Source: Penium margaritaceum
Lineage: Eukaryota; Streptophyta; Zygnematophyceae; Desmidiales; Peniaceae
DNA length: 64,000 bases
Assembly (NCBI GenBank): GCA_023375785.1
Contig: SZWC01004996.1
Span: forward strand, 53,942-117,941
Direction of reading: 5' to 3'
Positions 1-12,900 of this stretch are shown in pieces. Under the pieces are notes generated by a model. The model did no database searches. It worked only from the letters and a program-made list of their open reading frames with translations, and was not told the origin of the DNA. Within the stretch, counting starts at the first letter, position 1, and each line of letters begins with the position of its first letter. The translations under genes were made by a program, and so were the position numbers.

Positions 1-3000
1 GTTTCAATCAGTCCCGCGAAGCTCCTTTTGAGTTTGTAAACCCACTTGACATCAATGGCTTTGCGCTCAGGTGGCAAGGGTACAAGTTCGTACACACCAT
101 GCTCCAGAAGAGCATTCAGCTCAGCCACCATAGCCTTATCCTACTCCGCCGCATCAGCACGCCTCCTTGCCTTAGCAACGGTCTGTGGCTCCACAATGGT
201 ATGGTCCACATGAACTGGACCAGCTGTGTTATCAAACTTTCTGTTGTTCATATGCAGGACATTACGTGAGGAGCGTCGTACCAGTTGTGGCAACTGCGTC
301 CTTGCATCCTTTGTGCTGTATTGAGACACTTGTGTGTGTAACCCAGGAGGCGTGTGGGGAGCACTGTAGTCTGTACTCAGTAGGTGCGTGTCAGTAGATC
401 TGTGGAGTTGTTTTTATTAAGTCGCTTTGCAAAGCGACTTAATAAAAACAACTGTGTCAGTAGATCTGTGGGCACAGGTGATGCACTTTCAGTATTCCCT
501 TGATGCTTGGGGGTCCTAGTGGGCACTGTGGGTGTGAGGGACAAACATAGGCATGCTCACATAGTCTGGACACTGTTCAAGGATGGTAATGTGCAGGAAA
601 TTCCGCAGAGTGCGGAACTGTTTGTAGGGAATATGCTCCAGAAAGAAGGCATCACTGCTTTCAAGAAAACTGTGGTTGATGGTATCCCAGAATCGCCATG
701 CTTTGGACACATGGGAGACCCCTACAAAGACGGACCATCGACCTCCTGGGCTGAGTTTGTGGTCTCTTTGAGGCTGTGCAAACCACATGCAGGCCATGGT
801 GCCCCACACTCTTGCTGGTCGCAAGTCTGCCTTTTCTTTGAACCACCGCTCCCATGGTGTGACCGACTTGGGCAGAGGCCCTTATGGCACCCTGTTCCAT
901 ACCCAAGTCACGTACTTGAATGATTCTTCCCAGAAACCAAAGGACAAACCTGATTCACCCAGCAGAGTGCGTAATTCATCACCAAGGGTTCTGTGCCACC
1001 TTTCAGCCACACTGTTTTGCTGTGGTGCGGTTGTTTGGTGCTCAATACCTTTGACTTTCAGTTCGGCTTTTAAGGTACCCTTAGACTCTCCTCCTCTATC
1101 CGTGCGTAGTCTCAACAGCTTGCAGCCAGTCTGATGCTCAGCAAGAGGTATCCACTCTGCAATGGCTCGTTGAGCGTCTACTTTTGACTTCATGCCCAAT
1201 GGAAGCGGCTGAAATCATCTGTCAGGGTGAGAATGTACTGTGACCCATACTTAATAGAGGGCACGGGCATTGGCCCTGTTAGATCTGTATGAACCAGTTC
1301 AAGGGGTGCCTTGTATACCTTCTTTGACCTGGGGAAGGTCTGTCTGTGAGATTTACCTTCCTGACAGTCGAGACATGGATCTGCACTTAGACCATAAGGG
1401 CAGTCTGTGGGCGTGAGACCATGTGCTGCTGTGTGTTTGATCATGTCAGTGACTCAGTCAGTGTCATCGGTGGCAGTAATGACATGTGTCTGTGGTCTAT
1501 GTTACTGCGTTTGCATCATTGGAAAGAGAGTGAGTTGGTAAAGCATGTCCTCAAGCAACAGGCCATCTGCCAACAGTGCACCAACAGCATCAAAAGCATG
1601 CAGCGTTGCTTCTGTATGTGGGTGGACATGTCTGCTTGATGATCCACCTCACCCCCAGACAGCAAGTTCACTTTCAACTGGGGAACGTACAAAACACCAG
1701 TCAGCCATTGCACCCCACCAGGTCCTCGCAACGCCACTTTGCCCACACCCTCAACCTCCAGCACCTCCCTGGACCCTGTTATCATACACTCGACATTATG
1801 CGCAGCATACAACGACACAAACAGCTATCGATGTGGTGACATGTGATGCGACACAGCAGAATCAAACAACCATTCATGCATTGGGAGTGTGTGCAGTGTG
1901 GTGACATGAATGTGCGCCAGTCACTGACCTGACAACTGTGGCATGGTCATTGAATTTGGGGAATGCAGTTCCATGGGTGCCATCCACCTAACCACGGGTG
2001 CTCCTGCTATAGGTTGCTGCAGCTTGGCCATTTCCGCATAGATACGCTGAGCCCGTGCGGGCGCAAGGACTGGGGCGGTTGCATTTGGTGGAACGTAGAA
2101 GGGGCCCTGGTACATTTGGATTGGCCCCTGATAGAGCAGAGGGCCCGCCGGCGGCTGCATCGAGGTGGTGCATAGGTGACGCCGCCAAAGGGTCAAGTGC
2201 CTCGAGGTCCTATGGCCGTCGGCGTAGACCATGCTGATGGCTGCAGATGGTAGCCAAGTTGCCCAAAGATTGCCGGAGGAGTGAACCTCTGCTGCGACTA
2301 CTGCTACTGTGGTATCATGATACGTTGGAGGTTAGGGCATGGACGCCAGAAGTGGCCATGTTTGCCGCAATAGTTGTAGGTGCGCTCTGCACCACCCCCC
2401 TGGCCACTTCCCCGTCCTCCGCCTGATCCTCTATGACTCCAACCTCCTCTGCCTCTGCCTCCTCCCTGTCCAGATCCAGTAGAAGCACCTGGGAAGGACT
2501 GATGGACAAAGGCGCTAGCTGCCACAGTGTTGGTCTCTCACTCCTTTTCACGAATTATGTCCTCATAGTGTCGCAGTTCCTCAAACACCTCAACAAGGTC
2601 TATGTTCTCAAAATCCGTCACACCGAGGCGTCGCAAGAGCCCTGGCCAAAACTCTTTGTATGGGTCTCCAAGATGCAGCAAAACGGGGTCCAGCCATTTG
2701 AGCACTGAGCAGGATGCTCCAAGCCCGATGATGCGGCAACGAAGTTCCATCGCCGCATCCCAGTACTCTGCTATTGGCGCCCCCAGCTTGAGGTACAGGC
2801 ATCAAAGTCTGCCGCGTATTGAGATCACTAGTGCCATTCCCTGTTCCCCATGGCACGTAGCGAGGTGTTGCAATGTCTCATAGGGAGGTGGAGCACCACT
2901 ACGAGGATCTGCTGCGTCCTCCCCTTTGCCGCTGAAGCGAAAGTGACGAACGGCATACAATTGTTCGTCGGGCAGGGCTCAAACTAGGACATTGAAATCC

Positions 3001-3293
3001 TGCAGCAAGATGGGATCCTCAGTTGTGTCAGTGGACGGGAAAAGATACAACTCCTCTAGCCCGTGCTCCGCTGCCCACGCCAGAAAGACGTCCTTCCATG
3101 CTAGGAAGTCTTGCGTGTCCAAGGTGGACAGCGTTAGGTCCTTCTGGGACATGACCCTGCTGAGGTCTTCCCACTTCACTATGATACCACCGGCTGCCCC
3201 ACTAGTGCTGGCACCGGTGCCAGCACCAATGCCAGTGGGACCGCCACTGCCTCCAGCATTGGCCCCACCTGGTGCTGATGCCGCTTGGCTCAT
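1..3293 (-). pseudogene. C1 Copia gag-pol polyprotein, decayed and partial
   Basis: Gag starts at the ATG at 3293 (MSQAASAPGG, Gly/Ala-rich) and runs to about 2300. Its zinc knuckle (near 2370) reads YNYCGKHGHFWRPC, so the first Cys of CX2CX4HX4C is Tyr, a one-base change. The protease near 1850 reads WLFDSAVSHHM where DSGA/T is expected, followed by an in-frame stop. Integrase (about 1440-520) keeps the zinc part (CLDCQEGK) and a full D,D,E set: VHTDLTG, RTDRGGE and PQQNSVAERWHRTL. RT begins around 330 and is truncated by the window edge. At least four frame changes or stops mean no functional polyprotein can be made from this copy. Confidence 0.85.
388..471. repeat. 48-bp perfect palindrome between 18-bp direct repeats
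   Basis: Bases 406-453 form a perfect palindrome of two 24-nt arms with no loop (centre 429/430). It is flanked by perfect copies of GTGTCAGTAGATCTGTGG at 388-405 and 454-471. This is the structure expected of an insertion with target duplication, although 18 bp is long for a DNA transposon. The extra 66 bp is a multiple of three. The centre of the arm resembles the palindromes at 59439-59577. Confidence 0.9.
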
Positions 3294-3741
3294 GGCTTAT
3301 GTGGGTCAAGAGGGTCCCAGGTCCTGGATAACCTCGTTGCGGCCGAACAAAATTTTGGCAGCAATTTTCCAGGCCCACTTTGCACTTGTCTTGAGCCTTT
3401 TGCTCGTAAATTCTGCCTTGTCTTGACCTAGTGACGTTGCTCAGGCCTCCTTGGACCTGCACATCAAGTTTTGTGGGCCAAGGGACCCTGCCTCCACCTC
3501 AAGGAGTGGATGTGGCACCTCGGCTCTCCCTCCCACATCGTTCCCACTCTTGTGGGCTTCCCCTTGCCTCTTGCTGCCTCTACTGTCCGCACACGGCCTC
3601 AGGGGAGGGCTTTGACGGCCGCTAGTGGCAAGCGCGGCTTGCCTTAATGACGGCCACACGGATCTAGTTCCACGCGTGGCTCGGCCGCCACCTTTCCTGC
3701 TCCACGCCACCCCTTTGCATGCTTTGTCGGCCCAAGAAGTG

Positions 3742-3753
3742 GCTCTGATACCA
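3742..3753 (-). other. C1 primer-binding site (initiator-Met tRNA)
   Basis: The minus strand reads TGGTATCAGAGC, the usual plant Copia primer-binding site complementary to the 3' end of initiator Met tRNA. It directly abuts the LTR end (…CA on the minus strand, TG at 3754-3755 on the plus strand), which fixes the inner edge of the 5' LTR. Confidence 0.9.
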
Positions 3754-4300
3754 TGAGGGAGCTGCTACAATTCAAATGCAACCATTTGTGCTTAGTCAAT
3801 TGGAGAAATGAGTAAGCTACACTTGGGTTTGCACATCAGCCATGGTTACGGGTAAAAACCTTAAGTGTCAAGCTCGAGCAACTAACAGCTCGCGCGGGTA
3901 GTCTTTAGAAGCGAGACCAACCCGTCGGGCCGGTGAGCGGAGCTTGCTGGTGCACCAAACTCGTGTGAGGGCAAAGCCATCGTGTGTCACCCTTAAGGGG
4001 CGGACTGCCCTGAACCAAGTCTGCACCCCAAACTACAAACAATGTTTCTGACTAACATCGGACTGATCCAGGTTCCCGAGACAGTGTCCAATGTAATCCA
4101 AACATAAAGTAACACTAGGGGGGATGGCAAAGAGGGAATTCTATGAGAGGGAGATGAGCACACGAGGGACACCTGATGGATGCCAGTGGTTGTCCAACAT
4201 GGCAAAACGCCGGCGGCTCAAGATGCGTCACCTCCACTCTCTGGGTCAGAATGCCCTGCTCACTGAGGTCCACACCGGAGGGAAATACATATAGAGAGAA
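3754..4300 (-). repeat. C1 5' LTR
   Basis: The LTR starts (its 3' end) right beside the primer-binding site at 3754. The outer boundary is uncertain because no second LTR copy lies in the window. No coding potential is seen. Confidence 0.55.
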
Positions 4301-5180
4301 TTAACAGTTTTTGTACATCGACATTATCAGAACATTGATTTGGCTATTTATGAGGTCTCCAACGTACCAAACTGTACATGATTCGGCCAAGCGTAGCCCA
4401 AGTTACGCTTGCCGAAGCGCTGGTCTCATCCACCACAGAAACGCCGAGCACATGCATGGCGCGCACACACTACAGCGGCTTCCTTCACGTGCAAAGCACC
4501 TTTCTCAAGGCGCAGATCCCATTGCACATGATGCAGGGGTCTCCTGCACTGTTTTGACACACCTCCCCCACTTTTGGGTCGACTTTGGTGATGGGGTGTG
4601 ATGAGGTTTAAAACCTGTTCGCGGACCTGCAGTCAGAATTTTGACGAAGTCTCCGAGTAACAAAACGTGCTATTGAGTTTCAGACGCTGAGCCAGGATTT
4701 TGGCGAAGTCCCTCAGTAACAACTTGTGATATAGGATCCTGTGGATTATCCACCAGACGCCTCGGCGGTCACTCCGGAGCAAAATCTCCAGATGGACATT
4801 TGTTACTCGGTCCGGTCCATTATTCATCGGAAGTTGAGTCGCAGCCGGCTCCTAGAGCCACAGCGCATACCCCAACTTTGGAAGCCCATATCTCCCTCGA
4901 TACTTTTCCAATTCCAGTGAAACAACTTCCACCAGATTCAGCGACTTGACAGCTTTTTGGAGCAATCATCCATTTTAGGATCCGAGTAATCCTTGATCCA
5001 CTATATCCATCTGCAAGGATTTTTCTCTCTCTGGCAGCTCGTCGGCACCTCCCTTTGCCGCACTTGGGCATGCGGAGGGCCAAATTTTCAACAATCTGTT
5101 GTGATCGCTTGTTTCAGATTCCCTCCTTTCCCCCCCCTCCTCCCACATCTGCCCATGTTCACATTTCCCACTCCTTGTCC
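4300..5180. other. Spacer without recognisable gene
   Basis: No convincing coding sequence. Two diverged copies of a ~35-bp unit (ttttg-c-aagtc-c-agtaacaa) lie near 4637-4670 and 4694-4725. The stretch may be the outer part of the C1 LTR plus non-coding DNA before C2. Confidence 0.4.
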
Positions 5181-5189
5181 CCTGCACAC

Positions 5190-8100
5190 ATGCAGCTGCT
5201 TTATCGCCGTCTGTGTCAAATTCATATTGTTGTCATTGACAATGTGTGTTTCACATGTATCCTGTAAATGGTCTTGATGCTGCCACCTTCCCTGCTCCAT
5301 GTCCTACTGACTTCCTCAACTGTGCTCAAAGAAAAATGCATGTCCCCTTTTTCTACATGAGAGTCTTGCACCTCCCATCCCCCTGACCTCCTACACGTAG
5401 ATGTCATGGGGCCCCTTCTACATGATGCTCTTGGAGGAGGTTGGTTGGTATGTTCTCTATCTTACCAATGACTTCCCCTGCATGCGTTGGGTATTTGCTC
5501 TTAAGAAAAAGGGTGACGTCTACTCTACCCTTGAATCCTGGCTTCCCAAGGCTATTTTTTTTTTTTATGTCGTCTTCGCGTTTTTTGTTGTGACCTTCAA
5601 GCGGAACTTATGGGACCAACTGCACGTTACCTCACATCCCATGGGATGTGCATGGAGCCCTTGACTCCCTACACACATCAGCAGAATGGAGTCTCTAAAC
5701 GCTCAAACTGGACACTCGGTGATGGTGTTCGCACCTTTCTCAGTGCTTCTGACCTCCCTCCTCTATTCTCATTTGAGGCCATGCCTTCCATGACCTGGAT
5801 TTGGAATCATGTTCCCCACGGTCCTCTCCCTTGTCACAACACTCCTTTTCAACACTGGTTTGGTTGTCGTGCTGGCCTGCGTCTTGCTCACGTCTTGTGC
5901 TGTGTCGTTGCTTTCTGTCTTCCCGAGGACCTTCGGGTCCTCGGGTCTCGTGCGCGTCTGTGAACCTTCCTTGGTGTATCTACCATGTCCAAAGCATGCT
6001 TCTTCTGGGACCCTGACCGTGTCCGCATTGTTGAGTCATGTGACACCATCTCCCTCGCAACTTGTACCGTGTGGCTCCACCCTCTTCCCTATCCTCGCTT
6101 TGTCGGCTTGGGAGGAGTGGTTCTGTCTTTGCCTTCAGTCTCGTAAAGAATTCCTTTTCTCTTTCCTGTGTGGCTCCACCTCTGGTCTCTCTTCCTCTCC
6201 TTCATCACTTATGCTTCCCCAAACTGGTGTTTCACCAAGTTATCCATCCGGTTCACCGACCTGCACCTCCCCAGAGTCGCTTGTCCCTTCTCCCTCTACG
6301 TCCTCTTAGTCCACGTCAGCGCCCACCAGCACTCTGGCACAGTCCCCTACTGATGTCTCTCCTCACTCACCTTCACATTTCACTCCTGACTAACCTCCGA
6401 CACCTGCTCTGCAGACCTCAGCGTCCGTTGGTGTGAAGGAACCCCCTCCTATCTCTCAGGGTCCTCCTGTCGGCCCAAAGCCATACACACACCGAGGACG
6501 ACTTTGGTCGCTCCCTCAAAACTCTCCTCCTCAGACCTTTCAGCCCTCTTAGCAGCGCACTCGCTCCGATTCATTGTCCACTACAGCTAGTTCTTCTGCC
6601 AGACCCACTGGTCTGAATGCACTCGAGCTAGCCGTCAGGATAGTCCACCATAACTCCGCTGTGGGCTATGCAATTGTAGCTCACAAGTTCCACAATGCCC
6701 TTGCTGTTTCTCTCGCTAGCTATGTCGCAACCTGTTTTGCGGCAAGCGGGCTGCCCTCACTTCCCCCTGAACTGACCACTATTTGACAGGCTCATGCGGC
6801 AGTCAATGCTGACATCTTGGAAAAGGCCATGCAAGAGGAGCTGGCTGCCGTCATGGAACAAGGGGTCTTAGAACTTGTCGATCTCCCAGTTGGTTGCATA
6901 GCTGTCTCAGCTCATTGGGTTCTCCGGCGGTAGCGAATGCCCAACGGCAAGGTCAACAGATATAAAGCTAGGCTCACAGGCAAACGATTCTCTTAGGTTC
7001 CAGTCCTTGACTTTGATGAGACGTTTGCTCCAGTCAGGTGGTACGCCGTCGTATGTGCTCTCTTCAGTCTAGTCGCCCATGATGACTAGAAATCAGAGCA
7101 GATGGACGTCAACAATGCATTCTTACTTGAGCGATTTGATGAGAAGATCTACATGGTGGAGCCTTCCGGCCTCACTGACAGCACAAACAAGGTCTTGCAA
7201 CTGCGTAATACCCTGTACGGGCTCAACCAGTCATCTTGCTGCTGGTACTTGAAGTTCTTCTCCACTCTAGAGAGAGGTGGCTACCGCCGTACTACTGTGG
7301 ACCCGACACTCTTTCTGAGTGCTCCATCGGAGCCCCTAGTGGCCATTGAGGTCTATGTCAATGACCACCTCATTGTTTCATCTAGTCCTGCTGTTGTACA
7401 GTCAATGAAGTCTCTTGTGCAGTCCATAGACAAGATGAAGGACCTCGGCCCAGCTCAAGTGTTTCTTGGCATGGAGCTTGAGCGTGACCGCCAGTATCGC
7501 ACATTGCACGTACACCAGCCTGCCTACGTACGCAGCCTGGGGGAGCGCTTTGCCTCCTTGTTGACTGCAACCCCCATTCTACACCAATGACTCCAGCAGG
7601 TCTACACTTGTTGAAGTCACTGGATTCATTCCAGCTAGGGGTGCTCGTCAACGTCACTGAATACCTCAGTGTGATCGGGTCCTTGATGTACCTCGCCACC
7701 AGAACTCAACCAAATTTGGCCTTCTCCGTTTACTTCCTTGCTCATTTTTGCTCAACAACCTCGTAAGAGGCAGCTCAAGGCAGCGCTACGTGACGTTTTC
7801 TATGCGCTGGCCAAAGCCCCTGTGGGAATGTACTACAGAGCACAACCCTCTGTGGTTGTTGACAGATACACTGACAATGACTGGGCTCACGACACATACG
7901 CCCGCAGTCGCACTGGCTACATGTTTCTTATTGGTGGGACTGCTATCTTTTGGAAGGGGAGAAAACAAGGATGTGTCGCATGCAACTCCAGTGAGGCAAA
8001 GTACGGAGCACTTGCCATAGGTACGTGGGAGTGGATGTCCCACTTGCTAAAACAGCTTCGTGTGCCCGTCCGTTGCATCACACTGCGCTACGACAATCAA

Positions 8101-8328
8101 AGCACCAAGACAATTTCTGAGCATGATGGCATGCATCACTGGCACACTAAGCACATCAACATTGGGAACCACTTTTTATGCGAGCGCCCTTGTGCTGGAG
8201 AAGTCGAGGTTATGAGGGTCAAGACTCATGACCAATGTGCAAAATTTCTCACCAAGGCTATTAGCAGTGGGATGTTCAAGGTTGTGCATGTTGTTGGTCT
8301 GCTACATGCCCGTGATGCCGCTTGTTGA
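5190..8328 (+). pseudogene. C2 Copia pol: IN, RT, RNase H, inactivated
   Basis: Integrase (about 5400-5960) reads YTHQQNGVSKRSNWTL where NGVAER is expected, so the catalytic Glu is Lys; the second Asp motif is not recognisable. A Ser/Pro-rich linker covers about 5960-6560. RT (about 6790-7700) has amber stops near 6930, 6995 and 7087, and its active-site box is YVND instead of YVDD (near 7352). RNase H (7738-8328) retains YTDNDWAHD and SSEAKYGAL and ends in a normal Copia tail. All this indicates a dead copy. Confidence 0.85.
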
Positions 8329-8419
8329 TGTGCATACTCCTTGTCATTCATTGTGTCCGTGATGTGGCTCTGTGCTACTTTGTCCTCAATGGTGTGTGGG
8401 GTACTCATCTCTGGGAGAG

Positions 8420-8945
8420 TGCTGGTTGTGACTGCAAGACACGGGAGTAAACTTTTGACTCCGTCAACATACACACACTATCATTGTAGGTGACTAAACT
8501 GTCGTGAATCTCAAGCAACACCCATATTGGACTATGTGTCCCAAGGCATCTAAGCTGGGTGCAAGACTGGCACGAGCGACATCACATTCAGTTGTTCTTG
8601 AGAGCAGAGTTGCTAGCTTCAACATGGTGTGATCAGCATTTGCTTAGCAAACATTGTACATATCTTTGTATTGATATGAATGCCTATGTAGGAGTGTTGG
8701 AGTTAAGCACCGGATTGCTGATCCTACAAGGTCACACTCTTGGTTATACCAAAGTGTGAGAATACCACGGATACACATCGCCGACAGGTTCGGTCCGACC
8801 TCGGGGTGGCAGTCGGCCCACATCGAGCGTTTTGCGTGGGTGGCCCCGTCGTCTGGATGCTATCACCTCACACACTTGTTACTTTCTCCTGTTTTTTTAC
8901 TCTCGCCAATTTCTTCCACAAGGATTCTAACTCATTGACATTGTT
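8420..8945 (+). repeat. C2 3' LTR
   Basis: Starts right after the polypurine tract. It shares the opening TG-TGGTTGTGACTGCAAG and the downstream CCGGATTGCTGATCC and GCGTGGGTGGCC stretches with the LTR at 27915-28528. The right edge is set where the inverted LTR of C3 begins and is approximate. Confidence 0.65.
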
Positions 8946-9518
8946 GTAGGCAGCCCTGGTTGATGGAATACGCAAGAAAGCAAGCAAGTAAGCTGAGGGA
9001 GCAATACCATGGATCGGGTGGGACAATCTTACGCTACGTAAAGTGAGAGAACAACAAGTCAGTGAGTAAGTGACGAGCGATCTGCTAAATTCCGGTTGAC
9101 CAGGCCACCCACACAATTCTCTCAACGTGGGACCTGGACGCCACCCAGGGATCGAACCTGACCCTAGAGCGAGCAAGCTCCATGCAGTTTCTCACACACC
9201 GGCATAAGCCGGACGTGTCGTCCCGAGGGATCAGCAACCCAGCTCACTAAGCCAGAAGCATCCAAGTGTGTAAGAACTCAACCACATCACAAGTGTATGT
9301 GGTCCATGAACTCATACAAATATGTGCCCCATTCTAGAATTTAACAGTATGCAACATCACTGCAATAAAGCTCTCCATAAGGTTGACATTGGTGTTCTGG
9401 CCACCACTTGGTAACTTGATGGTGTTGCCATAGCTGTTCGCTCCATGTAGTGTCACAGCTTTGCACCAAAGAGCTTTAATCCAGATAAAACACCTACAAT
9501 GATGATGATGTGTGTGTG

Positions 9519-9582
<64 letters not shown>

Positions 9583-9625
9583 AGAGTCAAGAGGTCACTT
9601 GCGTGAATCACAACCACAACCAATA
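8946..9625 (-). repeat. C3 3' LTR
   Basis: On the minus strand the LTR starts TATTGGTTGTGGTTGTGA, against TGTTGG in the C7 copy at 27915. It ends near 8946. It contains the (TG)n tract. Because of the duplication around the gap, an alternative start lies at 9817. Confidence 0.7.
9509..9578. repeat. (TG)n microsatellite
   Basis: About 70 bp of almost pure TG, interrupted by TTTT near 9519. A second tract (9738-9771) lies beyond the gap. In the homologous LTR at 27915 the same place holds only a short CACACACA, so the tract expanded in this copy. Confidence 0.95.
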
Positions 9626-9737
9626 CTCTCCCATGACCCACAGACAAACAGTCCACACATACATAAGACAAGGAGCAGGACAGCGAGATAAGCAGACATC
9701 ATGTCAACCAGGTGNNNNNNNNNNNNNNNNNNNNNNN

Positions 9738-9774
<37 letters not shown>

Positions 9775-9906
9775 AGAGTCAAGAGGTCACTTGCGTGAAT
9801 CACAACCACAACCAATACTCTCCCATGACCCACAGACAAACAGTCCACACATACATAAGACAAGGAGCAGGACAGCGAGATAAGCAGACATCATGTCAAC
9901 CAGGTG
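9579..9906. other. Assembly gap (23 N) with duplicated 136-bp flanks
   Basis: Bases 9579-9714 are repeated at 9771-9906, separated by N at 9715-9737 and a second TG tract. The two flanks look identical, so this is most simply one locus assembled twice across an unresolved TG repeat. Confidence 0.85.
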
Positions 9907-9939
9907 CATCACGCGAGCGCAACAGCCCGACAGCATGTA

Positions 9940-12900
9940 CAACTGCCTTGAACATGCTGCTGCTAAGAGCTTTGGTAAGAGATTTTCCACGCTGTTGACG
10001 AGTATCAACCCAGACAACCTGAACTTCTCCAGAAGCAATGCGCTAGTAGATAAAATGATGCTCAATGTTGATGTGCTTTGAGCGAGAATGATGCATGCCG
10101 TCGTGTTCGGCGATTCCCTATGCACTTTGTTTGTCACAGCACAAAGTGATGCAACGGATGGGAACACACAGCTGTTGCAGTAGGCGGGACAACCACACAC
10201 TCTCACACATACCTCCACCAAGTGCCACGTACTCTGCCTCACTGGAGCTTTGGGAAACACAACCGTGTTTTCCACTCATCCAGGAGACAGCAGTCCCACT
10301 AACAAAAATGATGTAACCGGTGCGGCTGCGAGCATCTATGTCGTGTACCCAGTCATGGTCAGTGTATCCGTCTACCACCACAGAGGGCTGAGCACAGTGG
10401 CATAGGCTTACGCGTGCAGTGGACAGTGCGTAGCAAACAACACGTAGTGCTGCCTTGAGGTGTTTCTGGCGAGGCTGTTGGGAGAACTGGGCCAGGAAGT
10501 TGACAGGGAAGACAACGTCCGCCCGATTGGTGGTAGCGAGCTACATGAGGTATCCGACCAAACTAAGGTAGTCGGTGACACCGACAGTATCCCCCAGCTG
10601 TACTGAGTCGAGTGACTTCAATAGGCGCTGTCCTATTGGAGTTATTGGTGTGGATGCACTAGGAACGTCGGCAAGTAGGGAGGCAAAGCGCTCACCCAGT
10701 GTGTGGATGTATGCAGCTCGGTGTACATGCATGATGCAACGTTGACGGTCACACACAAGTTCCATACCAAAAAATACCCATGCAGGACCTAGGTCCTTCA
10801 TCATGTACGTGGACTACAGCAAATTCTTCACTGACTGAAGTACTGCGAGACTGGGAGAAGCAACGAGCAGGTCATCGACATAAACAAGAACGACCACAAG
10901 TGGCTCCGAGGGGCACTCTAGAAGAGTACTGGATGAACCGTGCTGCGACTGTGACCTCCCCACTCGAGAGTGGAGGAAATCCCCATGTTCCAACAACGGT
11001 GCGACTGTTTGAGCCCATACAAGGCCTTACGCAGTCGCCAGATCTTGTTGGACCCATCGGTGAACCCTGGTGGCCGGACGATGTACATCTCCTCGTCGAG
11101 CCTCCCATGTAGGAAGGCGTTGTTGACGTCCATCTACTCAAGTTCCCAGTCGTGCTAGGCAACAAGACTCAAGGGTGCTTGGGCAGTGTTGTACCACCGG
11201 ACCGGTATGAACGCCTGATCAATCTCAATCCCAGGGGTTTAGGAAAAACCCTTAGCCGTGAGGCGAGCCTTGTACCAGTCAATTCTTCCATCGGGCTTCA
11301 GCTTACGCCGAAGTACCCACTAAGCAGAGACTGCCTTGCGACCTGCATGGAGGTCCACAAGCTCAAAGACACCATGCTCTTGGAGGGCCATCAGCTCCTC
11401 CTGCATGGCCTTGTTCAAGAGGTCAGCATCAGCTGCCTCACGAGTGTGCTAGACCGTGGTAGGCTCAGGAGGGAGAGTAGGAAGGCCAAAGGCCGAAAAA
11501 CATGCGGCAACATATCCAACAACAGAAGACTCAAGAGCACTGCGGAACTCATGGGCTACAAGGGCGTAGCCAAATGCTCAGCTAGGATGGACGAGACCCA
11601 CAGACAGGCCAAGTGCATCAAGACCAGTGGGCCAAGCTGAGGACGCAACATCGGTGGACGACGCACTGGAGCACGTGACCCGCTGCGAGGGCTAAGAGGC
11701 TTTGGACTGGCCAATGGAACCAGGCTCAATAGGCGCCACGAATGAGCGTGAGTGCCGCTGAGAGGACTAAGAGGTCTGAAGAGCACGCAGTCCCCCCCCA
11801 TGTGTGTAGGGCTGAGGACTATTAGGAGGAGCCTGAGGTGCTTCACCTCTAGTGGCGTCAGCCACCGGAGGCGACTGTTACACGAACTCAAGGGATGAGG
11901 TGTGTGTGGAATGCACAGGGAATTTTGGATGAGTGGGTGTTGAGTATGAGGACTCAGGACTGTTAGAGGATGGCAGGGACGATATGGAATCCAAGGAAGG
12001 CTGTGAGGCATCTTACTTGAGGACAAGGACTCCAAGGAAGAGGAGTCCTTGTCCTCACTGTCTGTGTTAGGAACAGGCGGGACAGCAAGGGACACAATGT
12101 GAGGAGGATGAGAAGATGACACTCGGAGGTTGGAGGCTCGACCAGACACACCCCCCCAAACCGACAAAGCGAGGGGAGAGAGCAGTGAGGAGGGACATGG
12201 GAGAGGTCACGAGGACAGGCATCTTCAAAGAACAGGGCATTGCAAGACTCAATGACACAAGAGCAGTCAGGGTCCTAGAAGTTCCATGCCTTGGACATCA
12301 CCGAGACACCAAGAAATGTGCAAAGGCAGGCGCAGGGGGTGAGCTTGTCGTTGCAAAAGTCCTCTGGCAACCAAACTACAGCAATGCAACCCCAGACGCG
12401 GCCGAGATGGAGGTCGGCACGGCGGCCGTACCAGCATTCAAAAGGAGTGACATGACAAGGAACGGGACCATGAGGAACACGGTTCCACACCCTGGTCATG
12501 TAAGACATGGCCTCAAAAGAAAATACATGGGGAAGGGAGAACTCATTGAGAAGAGTACGAACACCGTCAGCAAGTGTGCAGTTCTAGCGTTCAGAGACGT
12601 CGTTCTGTTGGGGAGTGTAGGGAGCGGAAGGTTCCATACACACCCTGCGAGAGGTCAAGAGGCGGGCCGTGTGACCCATTAACTCCCCACCACAGTTACA
12701 GCAAATTACCTTCAGACGACAATCACAGGCCAGTTCGGCCTCGGACAGGCGGAGAGTGGGACGGACATCACTCTTTTGCAAAAGGGCAAAGACCCAACGC
12801 ATGCAAGAAAAATCATCCGTGAGGCAGAGAACTTAATTGTCGACCCCCCCCCCCCCCCAGAGCATCATAGGCGAGGGGTCCCATGACATCTCAATTCAAG

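Larger units (their letters stand above)
1..4300 (-). mobile_element. C1: Ty1/Copia LTR retrotransposon, cut by window start
   Basis: On the minus strand the order is LTR (from 3754 upward), primer-binding site (3742-3753), gag, protease, integrase and the beginning of RT, which runs off the window at base 1. This gag-PR-IN-RT order defines Ty1/Copia. The outer LTR edge was not located; 4300 is an estimate. The copy is old: the coding frame shifts several times and key residues are lost. The 48-bp palindrome at 406-453 interrupts it between IN and RT. Confidence 0.85.
5180..8945 (+). mobile_element. C2: Ty1/Copia element, 5'-truncated
   Basis: Begins inside the GAG-pre-integrase domain (QLLYRRLCQIHI near 5195), so LTR, gag and protease are missing. 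It continues through IN, a Ser/Pro-rich linker, RT and RNase H to a polypurine tract (CTGGGAGAG, 8411-8419) and a 3' LTR starting TGCTGG at 8420. The LTR is diverged from those of C3 and C7 but of the same family. Confidence 0.8.
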
